The position numbers and the translations under genes are program-made. A DNA stretch of 64,000 nucleotides from Thermococcus eurythermalis (lineage in GTDB: Archaea > Methanobacteriota_B > Thermococci > Thermococcales > Thermococcaceae). The number at the start of each line of letters is the position of its first letter. Position 1 is the stretch's first letter. Shown piece by piece: positions 54,422 through 63,040 of this stretch. The notes below the pieces were generated by a model, which was not told the origin of the DNA, ran no database searches, and saw nothing but the letters and a program-made list of their open reading frames with translations. The DNA lies in NCBI RefSeq assembly GCF_000769655.1, contig NZ_CP008887.1, positions 372,001 to 436,000 of the forward strand, written 5' to 3'.

Positions 54422-55441
54422 ATGATACCGGTCACCGTCGTGAGGCGGCTTCTCCGCGTGAGGGTCAAAATCAGCCGAAACCGGTTGCTGCAGATAGCCC
54501 TCGCCGTGCTGCTGCTTGCCGTGGTGTTTGCCGTTGCATTCGCTTATTTCGAGGGTGTTGACTTCTTCACGGCCTTCTACTGGGCGATTATCACGATGGC
54601 CACAATAGGCTACGGCGATGTAACTCCTTCAAGTGCAGGAGGGCGGGTAGTTGCAATGATTGCGTCCGTCGCCGGTATCTCCACTTTCACGGCCCTCGTT
54701 TCTCTCCTGGCTGAGAACTTCATCTCTTCGTCCCTGAGGAGGATGATGGGCATGCACCGGGTTAAATACTCCAACCACTACCTCATAATTGGCCAGGGCA
54801 GTAGCGTCCCCACCTGTGTTAGCGAGCTTCTGGGTGCGATTGAGCGCGGTGAGCTGAAGCTTGCCCCTATAGTCGTGGTCTTCCCCAGTGAAGAGGAGCG
54901 CAGGAAGGTGGAGCTTCCAGAGGAAATAGAAGTTCTCATAGGGGACCCCACCAACAGGGAGACCCTTGAGAGGGCCCGTGTTGAAAAGGCTTCTCACGTA
55001 ATCTTAGCCCTCGAAGACGACTCAAAGGCCGTCTTTGTTACCCTCATGGTGAAAAGGATGTCAAATGCAAGGGTTCTCGTCGAGGTCCTGAGTGAGGAGA
55101 GCGTTGAGCTCCTGAAGGGGGCCGGTGCGGATAGGGTCATCGTGAGCAGGAGCCTGGCAGGAAGGCTTCTCGCGAGTTCTGTCTTCGAGCCTGAGGTTGT
55201 TGACGTTATAGACGACATAACGAGCTCGGTTAAGGGCTACGACGTCACCGTGATAGACGGACGGGACTTCTGGGGCAGGCCGTACATAGAAGCCCTCCGC
55301 GAGCTCAAGGAGACAAAGGACCTGTTTCTTCTGGGCTACTACTTGGATGGCCCGGTTCTCAATCCCCCGCTCGACGAGCCGATTCCTAAGGGTGCCAGAC
55401 TGATAGTTCTGAGGAGTTCCATTTCCACTGGAAAATCCTGA
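54422..55441 (+). CDS. MthK/Kch-type potassium channel with RCK domain
   Basis: A 339-residue two-helix K+ channel. TM1 is at about 22-42, the selectivity filter TIGYGD at about 61-66 and TM2 at about 75-95. A cytoplasmic RCK/TrkA-N domain follows (YLIIGQGSSVPTC, LIGDPTNRETLERA, ASHVILALEDD), then a C-terminal RCK lobe ending KGARLIVLRSS. The last residues ISTGKS are encoded by a mini-ORB (55422-55434), which overlaps the 3' end of the gene. It starts at ATG 54422, just outside oriC. Confidence 0.92.
   Translation: MIPVTVVRRLLRVRVKISRNRLLQIALAVLLLAVVFAVAFAYFEGVDFFTAFYWAIITMATIGYGDVTPSSAGGRVVAMIASVAGISTFTALVSLLAENFISSSLRRMMGMHRVKYSNHYLIIGQGSSVPTCVSELLGAIERGELKLAPIVVVFPSEEERRKVELPEEIEVLIGDPTNRETLERARVEKASHVILALEDDSKAVFVTLMVKRMSNARVLVEVLSEESVELLKGAGADRVIVSRSLAGRLLASSVFEPEVVDVIDDITSSVKGYDVTVIDGRDFWGRPYIEALRELKETKDLFLLGYYLDGPVLNPPLDEPIPKGARLIVLRSSISTGKS
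55422..55434. promoter_or_regulatory. Mini-ORB at the 3' end of the channel gene
   Basis: TTTCCACTGGAAA, identical to the 13-base ORB core, overlaps the last codons of the channel gene, about 1.1 kb from the right-hand ORB. Confidence 0.6.
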
Positions 55442-55567
55442 GCTCGTGGTCTATCTTTTGTAGTTCTCTTCTTTCTTGGCTTTTCAGTAAAATTCGGGCG
55501 TTTATAAAGTTCGTTTTTCGAAACGGGCGAAAATCTTAAAAGATTGCCTCCCCGATTTTTCCGGGAA

Positions 55568-55582
55568 AAGTTATTTAACCAC
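55568..55582 (+). promoter_or_regulatory. radA promoter
   Basis: aagttatttaacc gives a good BRE/TATA-like element about 45 bases upstream of the radA start codon in an otherwise gene-free 180-base gap. Confidence 0.5.
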
Positions 55583-55622
55583 CGAACTTTACCCCCATTA
55601 AGGGTATTCCCGGGTGAGTCTC

Positions 55623-58124
55623 ATGGCGAAGAAGAAGGTTGAAGAGGTTAAAGAGCTTGAGGAGTTCGAGGAGCTTGAAATAGCCGAAAGCTCACCGTCA
55701 TCGTCCTCAAAGAAGAAGGAAAAAGAAATCAAGACCCTTGAGGATTTGCCTGGCGTTGGTCCTGCCACAGCTGAGAAGCTTCGCGAGGCCGGTTACGACA
55801 CGATAGAGGCCATAGCCGTCGCCTCACCGCTCGAGCTCAAGGAGATAGCGGGAATAAGCGAAGGTGCCGCGCTCAAGATAATCCAGGCCGCCAGAGAAGC
55901 CGCTAACATCGGAACCTTCATGCGCGCCGACGAGTACATGGAGAAGAGGAAGACCATTGGCAGGATTTCCACTGGAAGCAAAGCCCTCGACAAGCTCCTC
56001 GGAGGCGGAATAGAGACACAGGCCATAACCGAGGTCTTCGGTGAGTTCGGAAGCGGCAAGTGCTTCGCCAAGGACACTCCAGTCTACTACGAGAACGACA
56101 CCCTCGTTCACTTCGAGACCATCGGGGAGATGTACGAGAAATACCGGGCTTTGAACGGCGAAGTTCCCTTCGACACTGGCTTTGCGGTTCCACTGGAAAC
56201 GGTGAGCGTCTACACCTTCGACCCCTCAACTGGGGAAATAAGGCGAACTAAGGCGTCCTACCTGTACCGCGAGAGGGTCAGGAAGATACTTCAGCTCAAC
56301 CTGTCCCGCGGAAGGACGCTCAGAATAACCGCAGTTCACCCGGTTCTCGTCTTCAGAAACGGCCTTGAGTGGGTTCGCGCCGGGGAGCTCAGGGAGGGCG
56401 ACGTTATAGTTGGCGTTCGCAAGGTTCCAGCGAATTCAAAGAAGGTGCCTGATGAGAGGGCCTATTTCCTCGGCCTCTTCGTTGCGGAGGGGACGTCGAA
56501 CCCGCTCTCAATAACGACGGCCTCTGAAGGACTCAGGGATTTCGTAGTTGAATTCATCAAGCGCCATGACGGTTACGAACCCAGGGTTGAAGTTAGGCGC
56601 GGCCTCTACAGGATACTCCTCCGCAAGAAAACAGCCGAGTGGCTCGGGGAACTCTCCACTTCGAACGCTCAAAGCAAAGCAGTTCCGGAAAAAATACTCA
56701 ACGGTGACGAAGACGCGATAGTGAGCTTCCTTGCGGGCTATCTCGACGGGGACGGCCACGTTGCAAAATCCCACGTTGAATTCTTAACGAAGAGCAGAAA
56801 CCTTGCAGATGGCCTGGTTTTCCTGCTGAAGCGCCTTGGCATCTCGCCTGCGGTCTCTGAGAAGGAAATCAACGGTGAAGTCTATCACCGGATTTTCATA
56901 ACCGGCGAGGACAGGGCTTCATTCAGCCCGGTCCTTAAGGTTTCTCTGCTCAAGAACTCGGAGCTTCCGGACGGTGGCGTTGGAAGGTATCCACCTGTCG
57001 TTGCCCGGTACCTGGCCGCTCTTTACGGGCACTTCAGACTGCCTAAGAGGGACAACGAAACCTCCTACCACATACTAACTCGCAGTAAGAACGTCTGGTT
57101 CACAGAGGCAACCCTAGAAAGGGTCGCCGACTACTTCAGGGACGCTCTCAATAGACTGGAACTCGCAAAGAACGCGATTGAAAATGGGGAGAAACCGGAA
57201 CTTCCGTTCCCGTGGACAGCCCTTAGAAAGCACGGTTTCACCGAGAGACAGATTGCCAACTATCGCACCAGAGGGCTTCCGAAGCGCGAGCCGCTGAGGG
57301 GCAAAGTAGTCTCCGCCCTCCTGCGTGAGATTGAGGAGCACGAGAAGATAGCCAGGAAGGCCCTTGAGTTCATTGAACTCGTCAAAAAGCTTGAGTTCTA
57401 CGAGGTTAAGTCCGTTGAGCTCATCGACTACAACGACTGGGTTTACGACCTTGTCGTTCCGGAGACCCACAACTTCATAGCACCAAACGGCCTCGTTCTT
57501 CACAACACTCAGCTCGCGCACACCCTCGCCGTCATGGTCCAGAAGCCGCCTGAGGAGGGCGGGCTCGGCGGCTCCGTAATCTGGATTGACACCGAGAACA
57601 CCTTCAGGCCCGAGAGGATAAGGCAGATAGCCGAGGCCCGCGGTTTGGACCCCGACGAGACGCTCAAGAACATCTACGTTGCGCGCGCTTTCAACAGCAA
57701 CCACCAGATGCTCCTCGTCGAGAGGGCCGAGGAGATAATCAAGGAGAAGGCAGCCACCGACAGGCCGGTTAAGTTACTCGTCGTTGACTCTCTCATGGCC
57801 CACTTCAGGAGCGAGTACGTGGGCAGGGGAACCCTCGCCGAGAGACAGCAGAAGCTGGCGAAGCACCTCTCCGACCTGCACCGCCTGGCGGACCTCTACG
57901 ACATAGCGGTCTTCGTGACCAACCAGGTGCAGGCGAAGCCTGATGCCTTCTTCGGCGACCCGACGAGGCCCGTCGGTGGCCACATCTTGGCCCACAGCGC
58001 GACGCTCAGAATCTACCTAAGGAAGGGCAAGGCAGGAAAGCGCGTCGCCAGGCTCATAGACAGCCCGCACCTGCCCGAGGGCGAGGCCGTCTTCAGGATT
58101 ACAGAGAAGGGAGTTGAGGATTAA
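55623..58124 (+). CDS. radA: RadA recombinase, intein-containing
   Basis: The archaeal Rad51/RecA homologue, 833 residues including a 482-residue intein (host protein 351). An acidic N-terminus is followed by a helix-hairpin-helix ([20 protein letters not shown]), then [20 protein letters not shown] and Walker A GEFGSGK|TQLAH, which is split by the intein between Lys and Thr. Walker B is [12 protein letters not shown], and the L2 region reads [17 protein letters not shown]. The start is ATG 55623 behind GGTGAG; the GTG 55614 belongs to that site. Its GRISTG codons contain an ORB-core sequence (55966-55978). It acts in recombinational repair and replication restart. Confidence 0.97.
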   Translation: MAKKKVEEVKELEEFEELEIAESSPSSSSKKKEKEIKTLEDLPGVGPATAEKLREAGYDTIEAIAVASPLELKEIAGISEGAALKIIQAAREAANIGTFMRADEYMEKRKTIGRISTGSKALDKLLGGGIETQAITEVFGEFGSGKCFAKDTPVYYENDTLVHFETIGEMYEKYRALNGEVPFDTGFAVPLETVSVYTFDPSTGEIRRTKASYLYRERVRKILQLNLSRGRTLRITAVHPVLVFRNGLEWVRAGELREGDVIVGVRKVPANSKKVPDERAYFLGLFVAEGTSNPLSITTASEGLRDFVVEFIKRHDGYEPRVEVRRGLYRILLRKKTAEWLGELSTSNAQSKAVPEKILNGDEDAIVSFLAGYLDGDGHVAKSHVEFLTKSRNLADGLVFLLKRLGISPAVSEKEINGEVYHRIFITGEDRASFSPVLKVSLLKNSELPDGGVGRYPPVVARYLAALYGHFRLPKRDNETSYHILTRSKNVWFTEATLERVADYFRDALNRLELAKNAIENGEKPELPFPWTALRKHGFTERQIANYRTRGLPKREPLRGKVVSALLREIEEHEKIARKALEFIELVKKLEFYEVKSVELIDYNDWVYDLVVPETHNFIAPNGLVLHNTQLAHTLAVMVQKPPEEGGLGGSVIWIDTENTFRPERIRQIAEARGLDPDETLKNIYVARAFNSNHQMLLVERAEEIIKEKAATDRPVKLLVVDSLMAHFRSEYVGRGTLAERQQKLAKHLSDLHRLADLYDIAVFVTNQVQAKPDAFFGDPTRPVGGHILAHSATLRIYLRKGKAGKRVARLIDSPHLPEGEAVFRITEKGVED
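55966..56199. promoter_or_regulatory. Two mini-ORB-like motifs in radA
   Basis: TTTCCACTGGAAG at 55966-55978 (host RadA, conserved ISTGSK codons) and TTCCACTGGAAAC at 56188-56200 (inside the intein). The first coincides with a conserved protein motif, so codon coincidence is possible. Confidence 0.4.
56061..57506 (+). mobile_element. RadA intein with LAGLIDADG homing endonuclease
   Basis: A 482-residue intein starting [20 protein letters not shown] directly after GSGK and ending [11 protein letters not shown] before host Thr. Block B-like [10 protein letters not shown] and the DOD motifs [11 protein letters not shown] and [11 protein letters not shown] are intact, so both splicing and endonuclease functions look complete. 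Insertion is in the P-loop, a classic highly conserved intein site. Confidence 0.93.
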
Positions 58125-58153
58125 TCTTTTTAATCCCCTCCCCAACTCTCCTC

Positions 58154-58903
58154 ATGCCCAAGGTTGAGCTCAGGGAGAACCCATCTCCAGAGGAAATAAA
58201 ACTCCTCGTCGATTCGGCCGTTTCCTCCGAGGGAGTGCTTACAATCTTCGCCCGCTGTCGGGTCCACTACGACGGCAGGGCCAAAAGCGAACTCGGCCCC
58301 GGTGACAGGGTTATAATCGTCAAGCCCGACGGCTCTTTCTTGATACACCAGAAGGAGAAGCGCGAGCCGGTCAACTGGCAACCTCCTGGGAGCGTTGTCA
58401 GGCTGGAGCTCCGCGAAAAGCCCGTCCTCGTCTCGGTCAGGAGGAAGCCGAGGGAAACGCTGGAGGTTGAGCTTGAGGAAGTTTACCTAATCACCGTCTT
58501 CCATGCAGAGGACTACGAGGAGCTCGCTTTGACGGGTAGCGAGGCCGAGATGGCCGAGCTCATCTTTGAGAACCCCGAAGTTATAGAGCCCGGCTTTAAG
58601 CCCCTCTACCGCGAGAAACCGATTAAGCACGGCATCGTTGATGTCCTCGGCGTTGACAGGGACGGGAACCTCGTCGTCCTTGAGCTCAAGCGCAGGAGGG
58701 CAGACCTCCATGCTGTCAGTCAGCTCAAGCGCTACGTTGAGACGCTCCGCGAGGAGCACGAGAACGTCAGGGGAATCCTCGTTGCCCCGTCACTCACCTC
58801 CGGGGCCAAGAAACTCCTTGAAAAAGAGGGCCTCGAGTTCAGGAAGCTCGAACCCCCGAAAAGGGACAGGAAATCGAGGGGGAAACAGCTGAAGCTGTTT
58901 TAA
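58154..58903 (+). CDS. nucS: Endonuclease NucS/EndoMS
   Basis: A 249-residue mismatch endonuclease. An N-terminal DNA-binding half precedes a RecB-like nuclease core with HGIVDVLGVDRDGNLVVLELK (Asp, then ExK), and the C-terminus KQLKLF is a PCNA-binding box. It cuts both strands at certain mismatches and can act on branched DNA. It begins 30 bases after radA, so the two may be co-transcribed as a repair unit. Its stop overlaps the convergent gene by four bases. Confidence 0.96.
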   Translation: MPKVELRENPSPEEIKLLVDSAVSSEGVLTIFARCRVHYDGRAKSELGPGDRVIIVKPDGSFLIHQKEKREPVNWQPPGSVVRLELREKPVLVSVRRKPRETLEVELEEVYLITVFHAEDYEELALTGSEAEMAELIFENPEVIEPGFKPLYREKPIKHGIVDVLGVDRDGNLVVLELKRRRADLHAVSQLKRYVETLREEHENVRGILVAPSLTSGAKKLLEKEGLEFRKLEPPKRDRKSRGKQLKLF

Positions 58904-59283
58904 CCCATGTTCATCTCGTGCGGGAACAGTTCTCTCACCTTCGCGACCAGGATTCTTTCCCTTCTCTCGACTTCAACGACCCTTCCGAGCCCAAAGAGCT
59001 TTACCTTTGCCCTGCAGACCGTTATCTCGCGCTCGTCGCTTTCCTCCCATGGAACCCTCATTTCGAGCTGCTTTGCCTCAATGAGGTCTGCGAGCAGGCC
59101 TTCCGTCCCGGTGGAGACGTCCTCAATGGGGTCGTAGGTCAGGAACAGTTTGAGGGCCTCGTCCATTGCCTTTTCCACTGCTAAAACGTTCCTGGCGCTC
59201 CTGAGCTCTATCGTTCTGTAGGGGTTCCTTAGGAGTTCGTCCAGCACTCGTCTCGCAATGCCGCCGAGGATTACCGCTCTCAT
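58900..59283 (-). CDS. DUF473-like conserved archaeal protein
   Basis: A 127-residue protein. MRAVILGGIARRVLDELLRN and RTIELRSARNVLAVE recall the archaeal DUF473 family of unknown function. The start is ATG 59283 behind GAGGTGGT. It follows the PAC2 gene on the same strand by ten bases, so the two form an operon. Confidence 0.7.
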   Translation of the reverse strand: MRAVILGGIARRVLDELLRNPYRTIELRSARNVLAVEKAMDEALKLFLTYDPIEDVSTGTEGLLADLIEAKQLEMRVPWEESDEREITVCRAKVKLFGLGRVVEVERRERILVAKVRELFPHEMNMG

Positions 59284-59293
59284 CTGCACCACC

Positions 59294-60022
59294 TCACAGG
59301 TAGAGGCTCTCGTACTGCTTCATCTCCTTCTTCCTTGCCTCCTCCATCTGCTCGTGCATCTTTCTGAGCTGCTCCTCTATCATCTCCGCCTCCTTGATGA
59401 GAGGTTCGGTTGAGACGTCAATCGGCGTGAGCTTCTTGAGTACCTCGATGACGTTGGCCGCTGCCCTCGGGTCTGGCCTGTCGCCGAAGGTCTCGCCCAG
59501 GAGCGCATATGCGTCGAGGCCCCTTCTGCTCGCCTCCCAGAGGAGCTTTCCGCTCATGCCCATTATCGAGCCGTACTGGAGTATCTTCACGCCGAGGTTT
59601 TCAAGCTCTTTGTTGAGCTCCTCGCGCGCCCCGACGCCCCACACTTCCATCTTCTCCTTGAAGAAGCCTATCCCTATTCCGCCGATTGAGATTACCTTTT
59701 GGGCGTTCATCTCCTTGAGGTAGCTCGCGAGCTCTTTGGCTATCTCGTTGACGAGGGTCGGCGGGATGTATATGTCGGCCACTGCGAGGATTATGTTGTC
59801 CTTCCCGTAGAACCTGAGCGGTGGGTTGGGCTTCCCTTCGAGGATGAGCGCCATTGGTGGAAGGAACGGGCTCTCAACGTAGCCTATCATATCCATTCCA
59901 AGCTCCTTCGCCAGGAAGTTGCCCGCTATGTGGCCGACGAGGCCTATCCCTGGGTATCCTTCGATGAGAATGGGGTTCCTTATCTCCGGCAGAACGATCT
60001 TTACCGGCTTCTCGTTCTCCAT
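59294..60022 (-). CDS. PAC2-family proteasome assembly chaperone-like protein
   Basis: A 242-residue PAC2-family protein. Characteristic segments are PILIEGYPGIGLVGHIAGNF, VISIGGIGIGFF, and GETFGDRPDPRAAANVIEVL. The C-terminus is a long helix ending SLYL, which fits the HbYX rule (hydrophobic-Tyr-any) used to dock into proteasome alpha rings, as in the archaeal PbaB homologue. It may therefore be a proteasome activator or assembly factor; the HbYX role is inferred from the last three residues. Confidence 0.87.
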   Translation of the reverse strand: MENEKPVKIVLPEIRNPILIEGYPGIGLVGHIAGNFLAKELGMDMIGYVESPFLPPMALILEGKPNPPLRFYGKDNIILAVADIYIPPTLVNEIAKELASYLKEMNAQKVISIGGIGIGFFKEKMEVWGVGAREELNKELENLGVKILQYGSIMGMSGKLLWEASRRGLDAYALLGETFGDRPDPRAAANVIEVLKKLTPIDVSTEPLIKEAEMIEEQLRKMHEQMEEARKKEMKQYESLYL

Positions 60023-60091
60023 GCTCTCACCCCCACAACTGATTTAGTTCCCAAAGGTTATTAAATTTTCGTTCATTCGGTGCGGGCTTCA

Positions 60092-60104
60092 TTTCCACTG
60101 GAAA
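60092..60104. promoter_or_regulatory. Mini-ORB upstream of mtnP
   Basis: TTTCCACTGGAAA in the 128-base gap between the divergent PAC2 and mtnP genes. On the minus strand it continues TGAAGCCCGC. It lies about 5.8 kb from the right ORB, next to aacccttatatgtaag, the likely mtnP TATA element. Confidence 0.6.
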
Positions 60105-60150
60105 AGCAACCCTTATATGTAAGGGGCGCGCAGTTTACACGGTGATGACC

Positions 60151-60924
60151 ATGCCGAAGATAGGCATCATAGGCGGTTCGGGCGTTTACGGCGTCTTTGA
60201 GCCGAAGGAAACTGTAAAAGTTCACACCCCCTACGGGAGGCCCTCCGCTCCGGTGGAAATCGGCGAAATCGAGAGCGTTGAGGTGGCATTCATACCGAGG
60301 CACGGCAAGCACCACGAGTTCCCGCCGCACGAGGTTCCCTACAGGGCGAACATCTGGGCCCTCAAGGAGCTCGGCGTCGAGAGGGTTATTGGCGTCACCG
60401 CCGTCGGCTCGCTCCGCGAGGAGTACAAGCCCGGCGACATCGTCATAACCGACCAGTTCATCGACTTCACCAAAAAGCGGGACTACACCTTCTACAACGG
60501 GCCGAGGGTTGCCCACGTTTCCATGGCCGACCCCTTCTGCCCTGAGATGAGGAAGATATTCTACGAGACTGCAAAAGAACTCGGCTTCCCCGTCCACGAG
60601 AAGGGCACCTACGTCTGCATCGAGGGGCCGAGGTTCTCAACCCGCGCCGAGAGCTTCATGTTCAGGCAGTACGCCCACATCATTGGCATGACGCTCGTCC
60701 CGGAGATAAACCTCGCCCGCGAGCTCGGAATGTGCTACGTGAACATCGCAACAGTTACGGACTACGACGTCTGGGCCGAGAAGCCAGTTGATGCACAGGA
60801 AGTCCTCAAGGTCATGGCCGAGAACAACTACAAGGTTCAGGAGCTCCTCAAGAAGGGCATCCCGAAGATTCCGGAGGAGAGGAAGTGCGGCTGCGCCGAC
60901 GTGCTTAAGAGTATGTTCGTGTGA
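60151..60924 (+). CDS. mtnP: S-methyl-5'-thioadenosine phosphorylase
   Basis: A 257-residue MTA phosphorylase of the purine nucleoside phosphorylase family, salvaging 5'-methylthioadenosine from polyamine synthesis. [34 protein letters not shown] with the phosphate-binding residues, and [17 protein letters not shown] are diagnostic. The C-terminal CGCADVLK carries a CxC pair typical of hyperthermophilic homologues with disulfides. The start is ATG 60151 behind GGTGATG. Substrate choice between MTA and methylthioinosine cannot be settled by eye. Confidence 0.94.
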   Translation: MPKIGIIGGSGVYGVFEPKETVKVHTPYGRPSAPVEIGEIESVEVAFIPRHGKHHEFPPHEVPYRANIWALKELGVERVIGVTAVGSLREEYKPGDIVITDQFIDFTKKRDYTFYNGPRVAHVSMADPFCPEMRKIFYETAKELGFPVHEKGTYVCIEGPRFSTRAESFMFRQYAHIIGMTLVPEINLARELGMCYVNIATVTDYDVWAEKPVDAQEVLKVMAENNYKVQELLKKGIPKIPEERKCGCADVLKSMFV

Positions 60925-61089
60925 TGTGTGGCACGGTCTCTTCATCATATCTCTTTTACCGTTCTTTTTACTACTGCCTGTTGGTGCGCTTTTAAACTTG
61001 GATAATCTCTCCTAATGGTCGTCGAACAAACTGCGAGTAAAGTCTTTTACCCAACTCTTGAAAAAAACAGACACACCATGGTAAAGAGT

Positions 61090-61100
61090 AAAGCTTAAAT
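61090..61100 (+). promoter_or_regulatory. TATA box of the halocin-like gene
   Basis: aagcttaaata fits a BRE/TATA element and predicts a transcript start near 61121. This excludes the ATG at 61101 as the start codon and supports GTG 61134 or ATG 61128. Confidence 0.6.
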
Positions 61101-61133
61101 ATGAGTTTGTCTTCATTAATATTGGTGATGGCC

Positions 61134-61886
61134 GTGAAGCGGCTTGTGGGCATCTTGCTCGTCTTCCTCGTGCTTGGTCTGACGACCAGCTCAGCTATGG
61201 CTGCGTCAAACGTTGCGCCAGAGTCAACTCCGAGTGTTCCTCAAACCTCTAAATGCCCCTGTTGCTCCGGGAACGTGAGCCTGCCGAGGAATCTTAGAGT
61301 GCAGGAACTTAGGGGGCCAACAGCGTATCTAATGGTCTTAAGGGTTTTCAATGCTAAAGATTCAACAATGCTGAGAGAGCACTTGCAGGATCAAAACCTT
61401 GTGCCGATGTATGAAAAAGCTACCGTTTTGGTAGTGAAGTACAATGGAACAACGACAGAAATAGTTAAGGTGCCGCTGATTGGATCCACCAGTGTAGGGC
61501 AACTGGTGTATGTCCAGAACAAATATGGCTCTGCGTTAGCGCTGGGCAGATATGTATTAGGATCCCATGAAATAGAGGTTTATACTGTGAATACCAACGG
61601 GGATATTCATAGGGAGGTTCGTCCGCTGGGATTTTGGGGATCTTTGAAATGTTTCATCTGTGAATATGTGGCTGATGCTGTGATAAAGTTGGGAGGAGCT
61701 GCTGCATGTACTGGAGTATGTGGGACGGCGTGTCTAATGTCCACTCCAATTCCGGGTGCAGTGGCAGCATGCCTTTCCACGTGCTTTCCGATTTGTAGTG
61801 TTGTAAGTGGGATTGTAGTTGAGTATCTAAAATACAAGAAGTACATAAGCTCTCATGAAGTATGTAAAAAAGCAGGATATTGTTGA
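61134..61886 (+). CDS. Halocin C8-like bacteriocin (archaeocin) precursor
   Basis: A 250-residue secreted precursor. It has a Sec signal peptide (KRLVGILLVFLVLGLTTSSA), a pro-region with a CPCC motif, and a C-terminal hydrophobic domain of about 80 residues with ten cysteines (from base 61632). That domain begins WGSLKCFICEYVADA and ends SHEVCKKAGYC. Mature halocin C8 also has ten cysteines, a CxxC start and the end EACNRAGLC, so the match is striking; its precursor likewise has signal, N-terminal immunity region and C-terminal toxin. The start is GTG 61134 behind GGTGATG (ATG 61128 possible). DNA is AT-richer than the neighbourhood, suggesting transfer. Confidence 0.75.
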   Translation: MKRLVGILLVFLVLGLTTSSAMAASNVAPESTPSVPQTSKCPCCSGNVSLPRNLRVQELRGPTAYLMVLRVFNAKDSTMLREHLQDQNLVPMYEKATVLVVKYNGTTTEIVKVPLIGSTSVGQLVYVQNKYGSALALGRYVLGSHEIEVYTVNTNGDIHREVRPLGFWGSLKCFICEYVADAVIKLGGAAACTGVCGTACLMSTPIPGAVAACLSTCFPICSVVSGIVVEYLKYKKYISSHEVCKKAGYC

Positions 61887-61899
61887 GGGAGGAGTTACG

Positions 61900-62265
61900 A
61901 TGGCTCCATCTAAAATTCTTCAATCGAAACTTTTTATATATCTTTCTGAGATTATTTTAGATGAATTTTGTATATCTCTTATCATGACCATGGCCATATT
62001 TTCCGCTTTAAAAGGAAGTCCTTTAATAGCAGCTGTGATATCTGCCCTTGTCTTAATGGTTTACCTATTGTTGATTCGGAGGAGTATTCATTATAAAAAA
62101 CGGAAGTTATGGCTCTTGTGGGGTCTCTACAGAAACATGACCCGGAATATTGACAAAGAAGAGGGCAAAAGGATCGTGGCTCTTTTTATTTCTCGTGAAA
62201 AGAATCTTGAGCATAGGCGAGTTTTAGAGAAATATTCTCAGATTCTCATTGATGGTGAAGTGTAA
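61900..62265 (+). CDS. Small membrane protein, candidate bacteriocin immunity or export partner
   Basis: A 121-residue protein starting at ATG 61900, preceded by a strong GGGAGGAG site, 13 bases after the halocin-like stop. Two adjacent membrane helices (about 22-60, ISLIMTMAIFSALKG and IAAVISALVLMVYLLLI) are followed by a basic helical tail of about 60 residues. Small two-helix proteins directly after a bacteriocin gene are commonly immunity proteins. No homology is recognised, so this is inferred from position and topology. Composition is AT-rich like its neighbour. Confidence 0.6.
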   Translation: MAPSKILQSKLFIYLSEIILDEFCISLIMTMAIFSALKGSPLIAAVISALVLMVYLLLIRRSIHYKKRKLWLLWGLYRNMTRNIDKEEGKRIVALFISREKNLEHRRVLEKYSQILIDGEV

Positions 62266-62361
62266 TGAGTGCATGTGGAATAACTCTAGTGTAGAATAAG
62301 TGTTGTGTATAAGTGTCATCAACTGAGAAGCATATTCGTAGATTAATCCGGGGGTAGGAAA

Positions 62362-62871
62362 ATGAAGTGGTGGGTACTGATATTATTGACAGTCTTGGCT
62401 TTGGGATGTATTTCCCCCACCTATTCCAAAGGGGATATGGTCCCCTACTGGCACTCTATCAAGTCCTTCTCCGCCGAAGAGACAATAAAAATCGGCAATC
62501 AGACGTTTGAGAGCTACGTAAACTTTACAAAGCCCGACGAAATCTCCCGGGCCGACTACATAAACGGCTCCCTAATTCAGAAGGTTGTTATCAAAAACGG
62601 GATTGAGAAAATTGTAACCTCCAACGGGACTTTTACGCTCAACGCCACCATATATGACGTCAACGCCCTCGACCCATTCGCAGCAATACTCAACAACCTT
62701 GACTCCTTCAATGTTACGATGGGAGGTAACACTCTCATCTTGAAGCCGAAAAAGCCCGGCATGCCCGCTTACGAAGTTGAACTCAACGGAAAACTTCCAA
62801 AGAAAATTACAATAAAGCAGGACGGTTTGGTTGTTGTCGTTGAGTATCGGAAGATTACGACTAAGGCCTAA
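62362..62871 (+). CDS. Small lipoprotein, LolA-like
   Basis: A 169-residue lipoprotein: an N-terminal hydrophobic stretch and lipobox LALGC at about residues 12-16. The rest is beta-rich with repeated NxT/S sequons (NQT, NFT, NGT, NAT, NVT) and resembles the LolA/outer-membrane lipoprotein carrier-type fold seen in several Thermococcales lipoproteins. It is loosely similar in style to the lipoprotein at 14427. The start is ATG 62362 with GGGGGTAGG upstream. Function unknown. Confidence 0.7.
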   Translation: MKWWVLILLTVLALGCISPTYSKGDMVPYWHSIKSFSAEETIKIGNQTFESYVNFTKPDEISRADYINGSLIQKVVIKNGIEKIVTSNGTFTLNATIYDVNALDPFAAILNNLDSFNVTMGGNTLILKPKKPGMPAYEVELNGKLPKKITIKQDGLVVVVEYRKITTKA

Positions 62872-63040
62872 TTCCGTCCAGCGATTGGCCGTAATGGTAC
62901 GTTGGTTAGTTTGATTTCGTCCTTTCATTTCCTCAGCCCTATTTTTGACCCAAAATCTCGTGTGGTACTTTTGCAGGGGGTAATCCTTAAATATGAGTTC
63001 CCCTTCATAAGTAACACACTGCCTGCTTGGGGGTCTGAGC

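Noticed and set aside
61101-61133. ATG 61101 as start of the halocin-like precursor
   Set aside because: It directly follows the TATA element, so it would lie upstream of the predicted transcript start; it would also put extra residues before the signal peptide.
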